Shown piece after piece: positions 57,942-64,000 of a DNA stretch of 64,000 nt (position 1 is the stretch's first letter; every line of letters starts with the position of its first letter). Under the pieces are notes generated by a model, which saw only the letters and a program-made list of their open reading frames with translations, searched no databases and was not told the DNA's origin. Location of the stretch: positions 1-64,000 of the forward strand of contig JAJYDR010000001.1 in the NCBI GenBank assembly GCA_021777285.1, written 5' to 3'. This stretch comes from Actinomycetes bacterium (GTDB lineage: Bacteria; Actinomycetota; Acidimicrobiia; Acidimicrobiales; RAAP-2). The position numbers and the translations under genes were made by a program.

Positions 57942-58987
57942 CGCGGCTGGACCGCGTGATGGAGCTGGTGCGAATCGATTCGGTCAGCGGCGGTGAAGCG
58001 GCACTCGCCGACTACGTAGCCGCTCGACTGTCGACCAATCCCCGCCTCGAGGTGGAGCGGGTGGGCGACAACGTGGTGGGCCGCACAGCGGGAACGCACG
58101 CGACACGCCTGATTATCGCGGGGCACCTCGACACTGTTCCGGGGGACCCGCAACGAGCCCGCATCGAAGCCGACTCGCTGATCGGACTCGGCGCGTGCGA
58201 CATGAAGGGGTCCTTGTCGGTGATGTTGGACCTCGCGTGCGCCGACGTGGCGCACCCTGTCGAGCTGACCTGGGTGTTCTACGCGCGCGAGGAGATCGCG
58301 CGCTCCGAGTCGGGTCTGCGCGAGTTGATCGAGCTGCGTCCCGACCTCGTGCAAGGTGACGTCGCGGTGCTTGGCGAACCGACCGGCGGTGTCGTCGAAG
58401 TCGGCTGCCAGGGCACGATGCGGGTGCTAGTGACCATGGCCGGCGTCCGTGCGCACACCGCCCGGCCGTTCATGGGCGTAAACGCCGTCCATCGCCTTGG
58501 TGCGGTCATCGCGCGGGTCGCCGATTACGTGCCGCGCGTCGTCGCAATCGGGGGCGTGGAGTTCACTGAGCAGATGCAGGTCGTGATGGTCGACGGAGGC
58601 GTTGCGGGCAACGTCGTTCCCGACGTCGCGCACTGTGTCATCAACTACCGCTTCGCCCCGGATCGATCGTCGAGCGAGGCCGAGTCGGCGCTGCGCAGTT
58701 TCCTCGCGCCGGTTATCGGCGACACGGACTCGGTCGAAGTGCAGGACTGGGCGCCGGCAGGGTCACCCGATCTGGACCTGGCGTTGCTCGCAACGCTCGA
58801 GACGCTCTCGGGAAGTGCCGCTCGTGCGAAGGTGGGCTGGACGGACGTCGCCACCTTTCAGGAGTTCGGCGTCCCCGCCGTGAACTTCGGTGCCGGTGAC
58901 CCACTGCTCGCGCACCACCCCGACGAGCGCGTGACCGAGGGGGAGTTGGAGCAGTTCGCTCAGGTGCTCAGCGCCTGGATTGGCTAA
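57938..58987 (+). CDS. dapE: Succinyldiaminopimelate desuccinylase
   Basis: M20 zinc peptidase family enzyme that releases succinate to give LL-diaminopimelate. The 349-residue product has the metal and catalytic residues in AGHLDTVPGD, LGACDMKGSLSVML and the YAREEIARSESGL glutamates, with a lid domain in the middle. GTG 57938 overlaps the dapD stop. It is the last gene of the dapC-dapD-dapE run and converges on lexA. Confidence 0.94.
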   Translation: MTRLDRVMELVRIDSVSGGEAALADYVAARLSTNPRLEVERVGDNVVGRTAGTHATRLIIAGHLDTVPGDPQRARIEADSLIGLGACDMKGSLSVMLDLACADVAHPVELTWVFYAREEIARSESGLRELIELRPDLVQGDVAVLGEPTGGVVEVGCQGTMRVLVTMAGVRAHTARPFMGVNAVHRLGAVIARVADYVPRVVAIGGVEFTEQMQVVMVDGGVAGNVVPDVAHCVINYRFAPDRSSSEAESALRSFLAPVIGDTDSVEVQDWAPAGSPDLDLALLATLETLSGSAARAKVGWTDVATFQEFGVPAVNFGAGDPLLAHHPDERVTEGELEQFAQVLSAWIG

Positions 58988-59053
58988 CAGTCCGACGCCG
59001 AGCCTGTAGGGGGGGGTCGATCGCGAACCGGTCGCCACTGGGCGACGCTGCCG

Positions 59054-59677
59054 TTAGTAGGCGCGCATGACGGAAATCACGCGGCCGAAGATCACGACGT
59101 CGGCCGCGTCAAATTCCATTGGCTCCATTGAGGGATTCTCGGGCTTTAACACGACGCGCGTGCCTTGGCGAAAGAATCGCTTCACGGTCGCCTCGCCGTC
59201 GGGGAGTCCGGCGACCACAATCTCACCGGTCTCGGCCTTGGCCTGGCGATTGACGACGAGCAAGTCGCCGGGCAGGATTCCCGCGCCAATCATCGACTCG
59301 CCGCGAACGCGAAGGACGAAGCTGTCGCCGCGTCCCGCGAACTGCGCCGGCACCGCCATCATCTCTTGGATGTCCTGGTCGGCCAGGACGCCAGTTCCGG
59401 CGGCAACGTCGCCGACGAACGGGATGTTGCGAATCGCGTAGTCGGGCGCGACGGACTCGGCATCGAGGCGGACGGTCAAGGTGCGCGGTTGCTGGGGGTT
59501 CTTCGCGATGTAGCCCGCGTCGCGCAGCACGGTGATGTGATTGGCCACCGTCGCGGGCGACTTCAGTCCCACGTGGTCGCCGATTTCGCGGATGGTTGGT
59601 GGAAAGTTCCGTTCGCGCTGACAGGCGACGATGAACTCGAGGATCTGACGGCGCATCGGGGTGAGGACCTCGGCCAC
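59054..59677 (-). CDS. lexA: SOS repressor LexA
   Basis: Repressor of DNA damage genes that self-cleaves with RecA. The 207-residue product has an N-terminal winged helix (FPPTIREIGDHVGLKSPATV), an Ala93-Gly94 cleavage site in GDVAAGTG, and the catalytic dyad Ser128 (RGESMIGAG) and Lys166 (EATVKRFF), 38 residues apart as in other LexA proteins. GTG 59677 has AAAGGAG four bases upstream and is preferred over an upstream in-frame TTG at 59701 that lies at the predicted transcript start. Two operator sites lie in its promoter, so it is self-regulated. Confidence 0.96.
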   Translation of the reverse strand: MAEVLTPMRRQILEFIVACQRERNFPPTIREIGDHVGLKSPATVANHITVLRDAGYIAKNPQQPRTLTVRLDAESVAPDYAIRNIPFVGDVAAGTGVLADQDIQEMMAVPAQFAGRGDSFVLRVRGESMIGAGILPGDLLVVNRQAKAETGEIVVAGLPDGEATVKRFFRQGTRVVLKPENPSMEPMEFDAADVVIFGRVISVMRAY

Positions 59678-59694
59678 GGCGCTCCTTTCACGAA

Positions 59695-59708
59695 CGAACA
59701 ACTGTTCG
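59695..59708. promoter_or_regulatory. LexA operator 1 (perfect SOS box)
   Basis: CGAAC-AACT-GTTCG, a perfect match to the Gram-positive/actinobacterial SOS box form CGAAC-N4-GTTCG. It overlaps the predicted lexA transcript start. Confidence 0.9.
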
Positions 59709-59709
59709 T

Positions 59710-59738
59710 AGCGTAGTGACTGGCGCTTGAGAAATCAA
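59710..59738 (-). promoter_or_regulatory. lexA promoter
   Basis: On the minus strand TTGATT (complement of 59733-59738), a 17-base spacer, and TACGCT (complement of 59710-59715). Both elements abut or overlap SOS boxes. Confidence 0.7.
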
Positions 59739-59749
59739 ACACCTGTTCG
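59736..59749. promoter_or_regulatory. LexA operator 2 (one mismatch)
   Basis: CAAAC-ACCT-GTTCG, one base off the perfect box, centred 41 bp from operator 1 and overlapping the lexA -35. It also lies upstream of the divergent livK region. Confidence 0.75.
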
Positions 59750-59936
59750 TACGCGAGAGCAGCGACGTCTCTTATCGTCGAGGTTTCGGGTGACACAATT
59801 CCCGTTCGCCCTTACTGCTACTGTGCTGCGATGGCCAAGGTGGCCTATAGAAAATCCGCTGAGGTTGCTTGATTGTGTCGCGCTTGTGATACGGGGGGCG
59901 CCTGGGGGAGTTATTAAGACAGTTGAGGAGGACGAG
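59750..59936 (+). promoter_or_regulatory. livK upstream region
   Basis: This 187-base stretch is noticeably less GC-rich than its neighbours and must hold the livK promoter. TATAGA near 59846 and TGATAC near 59886 are candidate -10 elements but neither has a convincing -35. GAGGAG at 59925-59930 is the ribosome binding site. Confidence 0.4.
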
Positions 59937-61118
59937 TTGATTAAGCCTCGTTTGAACAAGACGGTGGCGGCGGTTGCGACCAGTGCCCTGCTGTTGATGG
60001 CGGTGCCGGCTGTCGGCATCGCGTCAACCTCGGGGGCGGCAGCGAAGCCGACCTACACCATCGGATATCAGGGACCGCTCTCTGGTGGCAACCAGCAGCT
60101 CGGGTTGAACATGGTGTTCGCGGTCCAGTTGGCGATCAACCAGGCGAATGCGTCGGGCAAGCTTCCCTTCAAGTTGAAGCTGGCTACGTTCGACGACCAG
60201 GGTGACCCAACGATTGCCCCGACCCAGGCGCAGGCCGCGATCGCGAACAAGAACCTGGTTGCCGTGGTGGGACCGGCGTTCTCTGGCGCGACAGCAGCCT
60301 CTGAGCCCTTCTACAACAAGGCACACCTGGCGACCGTGAGCCCGTCGGCGACCAACCCGAAATTGGCGACCAACCACTGGAACAACTTCTTCCGCGTGGT
60401 TGCTGACGACAACGTCCAGGGTCCCGCTGACGCGAACTACGTCGTCAAGAAGCTGAAGAAGAACAAGATTTACGTGGTGAACGACGGTACGGCCTACGGC
60501 TCGGGCGTTGCCCAGGCCTTCGCCGCGACGGCGTCCAAGGATGGCGCAACCGTGACACCGGCAACGGTTCCCGGTACCTCGCAGTGCCAGAACGGCACCG
60601 CGTCGTCGACTGAGTACACCTCGGCAGCCGCGCAGGTCGTGTCAAGTGGCGCCACCGCGATGTTCTACGGCGGTTACTACTGTGACCTCGGCCTGTTCCT
60701 CGGCCAGCTGCAGGCGGCGGGTTACACGGGCATCGTGATGTCCGACGACGGTGCGCTGTCACCTGCGTTGATCCAGAACACGACGCCCGCGTCGGCCGCT
60801 AACGGTGTCTACCTGACGTGCGCCTGCTCGAGCTCCTCGAACGCGTCGTTCAACCGTGGTTACCAGGCTCTGGCGCACTTCAGCGCCGCGAACGCGACCT
60901 ACGCGCCCGAGTCCTACGACGCGGCCAACGCCATCATCGCGGCCATGAAGAAGCTCAAGAGGATCACCCGCCCGGGCATCGTCTTGGCCTTGCACCACCT
61001 GGTCATGAAGGGTATGACCAAGGTCATCCGCTTCCTGCCAAACGGCAACATTGCCGGTTCGGCGATCTACGTGAACCAGGTCAAGAACGGAAAGATCGTT
61101 CAGCTCGGTCTCGAGTAG
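59937..61118 (+). CDS. livK: Branched-chain amino acid ABC transporter, substrate-binding protein
   Basis: Periplasmic binding protein type 1 of 393 residues. It has a Sec signal peptide (basic KPRLNK start, hydrophobic core to about residue 26, cleavage near the Ala-rich GAAAKP), then the two-lobed LivJ/K fold beginning YTIGYQGPLSGGNQQLG and containing AVVGPAFSGATAA. TTG 59937 is chosen because GAGGAG lies six bases upstream and it places the signal peptide correctly; the open frame upstream is not coding. The permease genes livH and livM and an ATPase follow. Ligand specificity (amino acids, amides or urea) cannot be read. Confidence 0.9.
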   Translation: MIKPRLNKTVAAVATSALLLMAVPAVGIASTSGAAAKPTYTIGYQGPLSGGNQQLGLNMVFAVQLAINQANASGKLPFKLKLATFDDQGDPTIAPTQAQAAIANKNLVAVVGPAFSGATAASEPFYNKAHLATVSPSATNPKLATNHWNNFFRVVADDNVQGPADANYVVKKLKKNKIYVVNDGTAYGSGVAQAFAATASKDGATVTPATVPGTSQCQNGTASSTEYTSAAAQVVSSGATAMFYGGYYCDLGLFLGQLQAAGYTGIVMSDDGALSPALIQNTTPASAANGVYLTCACSSSSNASFNRGYQALAHFSAANATYAPESYDAANAIIAAMKKLKRITRPGIVLALHHLVMKGMTKVIRFLPNGNIAGSAIYVNQVKNGKIVQLGLE

Positions 61119-61136
61119 TCACTGATTGAAGTTGTA

Positions 61137-61178
61137 CGGAAGGGCCGGGGGTTTTCCCCCGGCCCTTCCGTTTTGATT
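61137..61178 (+). terminator. Intrinsic terminator between livK and livH
   Basis: A perfect 15-bp stem (61137-61151 with 61156-61170), TTTT loop, followed by TTTTGATT. It probably ends most livK transcripts and lets some read into livHMG, giving excess binding protein over membrane components. Confidence 0.9.
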
Positions 61179-61210
61179 ACACTTTCGACGAACCATTCAA
61201 GGGGGCAGAG

Positions 61211-62173
61211 TTGGGAGCATTTGGGCACTACCTCACGGGGCACTTCGACACGCTCCGTCTGGAGTTCTGGGCGTTGTTCGTCGGCGGCCTCGCTAACGGA
61301 GTTCTCTACGGAATGGTGGCGGTCGGCTACACACTCGTTTATGGTGTCCTGCGTCTCATCAACTTCGCCCACTCGGAAATCTTCATGTCCGGGGGGTTCG
61401 CCGGCTACTTCGTCATGAAGGCCATGGTTGGCACGGCGGTACCGTCGGGCTTCGCCTCGGTCGGACTCATCGTCGCGGGAATTCTCGTGGGCGGTGTCGT
61501 GGGCGCCGTGATGGCCACCCTCGTCGAGCGAGTCGCGTACCGACCGCTGCGTCGACGCCGAGCCCCGGCCCTCGCGTACTTGATCAGTGCGATCGGCGCG
61601 TCGTACTTCCTCTACAACATGGCCGGCAAGGAATTCGGCCGCGTGCCGATCTCGATGCCCCAGCCCTACATCAACCACCCGATCATCCACATCTTCGGGG
61701 CGCCGGTGCAGATGTACTACGTCATCATCCTCCTCGCCGGCGCGGTCATGTTCCTCACGCTCGACCGAATCGTTGCCAAGACCAAGCTCGGTCGCAGCAT
61801 CCGGGCGGTCGCCCAGGACGCCGAGACGGCGTCGCTGATGGGCGTGAACATCGACCGGACGATCGTGCTGACCTTCATCGTCGGTGGTGCGCTCGGTGGC
61901 GCGGCGGGATTCCTCTTCGGCATGGGCACCGGCGTCTCGAACACCATGGGCTTCGTGCCCGCCCTGAAGGCGTTCACGGCCGCGGTGCTCGGAGGCATCG
62001 GCAACCTGCGCGGTGCCATGATCGGCGGATTCCTCCTGGGAATCGTGGAGAGCCTCTCGGTGGTCTTCGTGCAAGCCGCCTACATGGACGTGGTGGCCTT
62101 CGGCATCCTGGTCGCAGTCCTGCTCTTCCGCCCGACCGGCATCCTCGGTGAGCGCCTGGGGAGGGCGGCATGA
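61211..62173 (+). CDS. livH: Branched-chain amino acid ABC transporter permease LivH
   Basis: Inner-membrane permease of 320 residues with about eight membrane segments and the family signatures GLANGVLYGMVAVGYTLVYG, LINFAHSEIFMSG and LGGIGNLRGAMIGGFLLG. TTG 61211 follows a GGGGG-rich purine stretch. It overlaps livM in an ATGA. The start lies 32 bases past the livK terminator. Confidence 0.93.
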   Translation: MGAFGHYLTGHFDTLRLEFWALFVGGLANGVLYGMVAVGYTLVYGVLRLINFAHSEIFMSGGFAGYFVMKAMVGTAVPSGFASVGLIVAGILVGGVVGAVMATLVERVAYRPLRRRRAPALAYLISAIGASYFLYNMAGKEFGRVPISMPQPYINHPIIHIFGAPVQMYYVIILLAGAVMFLTLDRIVAKTKLGRSIRAVAQDAETASLMGVNIDRTIVLTFIVGGALGGAAGFLFGMGTGVSNTMGFVPALKAFTAAVLGGIGNLRGAMIGGFLLGIVESLSVVFVQAAYMDVVAFGILVAVLLFRPTGILGERLGRAA

Positions 62174-63513
62174 AGCGCGTCTTCGCCTCGGCTCACGTCA
62201 AGCGCCTCTTCTCGGCGCTGGCGGCGCTTGCAATCTTGGAGTTGATGACCGGGCCGCCCGGCAGCGCCCTCGCGCCGACGGCCGGCTTCACCGGATCATT
62301 CGGCGAGCCCGCGTCATTCCTCGGGTTGTTCCGCACCCAGCGGTGGGTCCTCTTCCTCTTCCTCGCACTCGTCATGTACGGACTCTGGTCGGCGTGGCTG
62401 GTGTGGGGACAGCAGGTGCGAACAGCCACCGCCAAGGCCGTGAGCGCCCCGCGCGCGGCGACACGAACGCGTCCGGTCCGCTGGGGGATGGCCGTAGTCG
62501 TGCTCGCGGTGGCCCTGTTGCTGCCGCATTTGATCACGGACCCGTTCTGGCAGGCCGCCATGGTCGAGCAGATCGCGGTGTACGTGTTGCTCGCGCTCGG
62601 TCTCAACGTGGTGGTTGGCTTCGCCGGCCTGCTCGACCTCGGGTTCGTCGCCTTCTACGCGATTGGCGCGTACACGACGGCGTGGGTCACCGGAGCACTA
62701 CCGACCGCGGCGCCCTTCGGCATCCACTTCAACAACTTCTACGCGATTCCGATTGCCATCGCGCTGGCCATGGGCTCGGGCATCATCCTGGGAGCACCGA
62801 CCCTGCGGTTGCGCGGTGACTACCTGGCCATCGTGACGCTGGGCTTTGGTGAGATCATCACGATCTTCGCTAACAACCTGTACGGCATCACGGGCGGCTC
62901 GCAAGGCACCAACACGATTCCCCACTTCTCGCTGCACGTCGGGCCCATCAAGTACCTCTGGGGACTGACGCCCGTGCCCTATTACTACCTGACGATCGTC
63001 TTCGTGATTTTGTTCATCGCCGGCTTCAAGCTGCTGGAGCACTCACGAGTCGGCCGTGCCTGGACGGCGATCCGCGAGGACGAGGTAGCGGCCGAATCGG
63101 TGGGAATCAACCCGCTGAAGTACAAGGTCATGGCCTTCGCCATCGGCGCCTCGACGGCGGGCTTCGCCGGCGTGGTGACGGCGAGCCAGTCCAACACGAT
63201 CTTCCCGTCGAGCTTCACGCTGCAGTTCTCGATCAACATCCTCGTGCTGGTGATCTTCGGTGGCATGGGATCGATCACGGGCGTCGTGCTCGGCGCCATC
63301 GTGATCCAGACCGGTTCGATGTACCTGCTGCACACACCGCCGGCCGGCTACCAGCCCCAGGACCTCTACATCTACCTGGGCGCGCTGCTCGTGGTGATGA
63401 TGATCTTCCGTCCGGCGGGCCTCGTGCCCTCGCGCCGGCGCCACCGTGAGATCGGGCTCGCCGAAAAGGGCGAGGGCCATATGAACGAAGTACTGACGGG
63501 AGACACGCCGTGA
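62170..63513 (+). CDS. livM: Branched-chain amino acid ABC transporter permease LivM
   Basis: Second permease, 447 residues. It has an N-terminal extra hydrophobic region (~10-125) before the conserved LivM core with LGLNVVVGFAGLLDLGFVAFYAIGA-type sequence, the LRLRGDYLAIVTLGFGEI loop that contacts the ATPase, and a C-terminal GMGSITGVVLGA segment. It overlaps livH (ATGA) and livG (GTGA). Confidence 0.93.
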   Translation: MKRVFASAHVKRLFSALAALAILELMTGPPGSALAPTAGFTGSFGEPASFLGLFRTQRWVLFLFLALVMYGLWSAWLVWGQQVRTATAKAVSAPRAATRTRPVRWGMAVVVLAVALLLPHLITDPFWQAAMVEQIAVYVLLALGLNVVVGFAGLLDLGFVAFYAIGAYTTAWVTGALPTAAPFGIHFNNFYAIPIAIALAMGSGIILGAPTLRLRGDYLAIVTLGFGEIITIFANNLYGITGGSQGTNTIPHFSLHVGPIKYLWGLTPVPYYYLTIVFVILFIAGFKLLEHSRVGRAWTAIREDEVAAESVGINPLKYKVMAFAIGASTAGFAGVVTASQSNTIFPSSFTLQFSINILVLVIFGGMGSITGVVLGAIVIQTGSMYLLHTPPAGYQPQDLYIYLGALLVVMMIFRPAGLVPSRRRHREIGLAEKGEGHMNEVLTGDTP

Positions 63514-64000
63514 GTGACAAGATCTTCGACGTCGACCACGTCACGTTGCGCTTCGGCGGCGTGGTGTCGCTCAACGACGTGACCCTGCACCAGGAGCGGG
63601 GCGAGATTCTCGCGGTCATTGGACCCAACGGCGCTGGCAAGACCTCGCTGTTCAACTCGCTCACGGGCGTCTATCAGCCCCAGGAGGGAACCATCACCTT
63701 CCAGGGCAGCGACGCCAAGGCGATGAGCGTCATCGGCAAGAAGCCGCACCGCGTCAGCTCCGCCGGCGTCGCGCGCACGTTCCAGGCGTCGCGTATGTTC
63801 AGCGCCCTCACCGCCTTTGAAAACATCAAGATCGGTGCCGAGTCACACCGCGGGATCGGCGTGCTCGGTGCGATGCTGCGTGGACCCAAGACCCGGCGCG
63901 ACGAGCGGACCTCGGACGAGCGGACGGTCGAGCTGCTCGACTTCGTCGGATTGCGCGCGAAGGCCAACGTCATCTCGTCGTCGCTCTCCTACGGCGACCG
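63510..64000 (+). CDS. livG: Branched-chain amino acid ABC transporter ATP-binding protein LivG (partial)
   Basis: N-terminal 163 residues of an ABC ATPase, cut by the window end. Walker A is GPNGAGKTS at about residues 38-46, the Q-loop is in ARTFQASRMF, and the window stops just at the signature region SLSYGDR, where LivG has LSYGxQR. The GTG overlaps the livM stop. LivG rather than LivF is favoured by the long insert after the Q-loop (residues ~105-135) and by gene order. Confidence 0.9.
   Translation, partial: MSDKIFDVDHVTLRFGGVVSLNDVTLHQERGEILAVIGPNGAGKTSLFNSLTGVYQPQEGTITFQGSDAKAMSVIGKKPHRVSSAGVARTFQASRMFSALTAFENIKIGAESHRGIGVLGAMLRGPKTRRDERTSDERTVELLDFVGLRAKANVISSSLSYGD

Noticed and set aside
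59030..59045. GTCGCC/GGCGAC hairpin between dapE and lexA as a terminator
   Set aside because: Only six base pairs and no T-tract on either strand; such repeats are common by chance in this composition.
1..64000. Mobile elements, prophage, toxin-antitoxin or defence genes
   Set aside because: Every clear gene is a recognised core function or small conserved-context gene; the only recombinase is a chromosomal-type Xer and no terminal repeats were seen.

Overview
The window is a GC-rich chromosomal segment made almost entirely of conserved bacterial core genes. The layout suggests Actinomycetota: an MtrAB-type two-component system beside a GerMN lipoprotein, plant-type (class II) DAHP synthase, a CGAAC-N4-GTTCG type LexA box, DapC, RNase J together with RNase E/G, and many GTG/TTG starts with 1-4 bp stop/start overlaps. 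The mix of a rod-shape operon, a type 3 (archaeal-type) ProRS and an E. coli-type DapD is compatible with a deep-branching class such as Acidimicrobiia. That placement is an inference from recall, not a phylogeny. I saw no prophage, insertion sequence, CRISPR array, tRNA or rRNA.

Layout. 1-3.6 kb: end of mreB, then mreC, mreD and mrdA (cell elongation). 3.9-6.1 kb: RNase E/G, rplU, rpmA, closed by a bidirectional terminator facing hup. 6.6-16.1 kb: a class III aminotransferase, obg, proB-proA, a MoxR/VWA pair, a histidine phosphatase and, convergent to it, class II DAHP synthase. 16.1-20.9 kb: nadD, a small membrane protein and rsfS, then the opposite-strand mtrA-mtrB-lipoprotein operon, and xerC/D. 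20.9-29.1 kb: rpsB, tsf, pyrH, frr, cdsA, dxr, rseP, ispG (translation, ribosome recycling, lipid and isoprenoid synthesis). 29.1-40.6 kb: proS, rimP-nusA-ylxR-infB-rbfA-truB, ribF, rpsO, pnp. 40.6-47.5 kb: a large YfhO-like membrane protein, dapB, dapA, rnj and a divergent siderophore-interacting flavoprotein. 47.5-59 kb: ftsK, thrB, an EamA exporter, miaB, miaA, dapF, hflX, dapC, dapD, dapE. 59-64 kb: lexA with two SOS boxes, then livK, livH, livM and the start of livG.

The genes fit together as wall growth (mre/mrdA, dap genes feeding meso-diaminopimelate), translation and RNA turnover (rpl/rps, rimP-nusA-infB-rbfA, rne, rnj, pnp), precursor and cofactor synthesis (pro, aro, nad, rib, isp) and chromosome handling (xer, ftsK, hup, lexA). 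No obviously novel multi-gene system is present. The unusual content is regulatory. At least eleven genes have a TANNNT hexamer exactly six bases before the start codon, the signature of leaderless transcription. A promoter/terminator leader sits in front of rimP-nusA. ylxR seems to start at AUA behind a strong Shine-Dalgarno. rpsB, rpsO and pnp have structured leaders, and a 14-bp hairpin encloses the start codon of the YfhO-like gene. No gene-free stretch exceeds 300 bases; the longest (3559-3853 and 30511-30797) are described.
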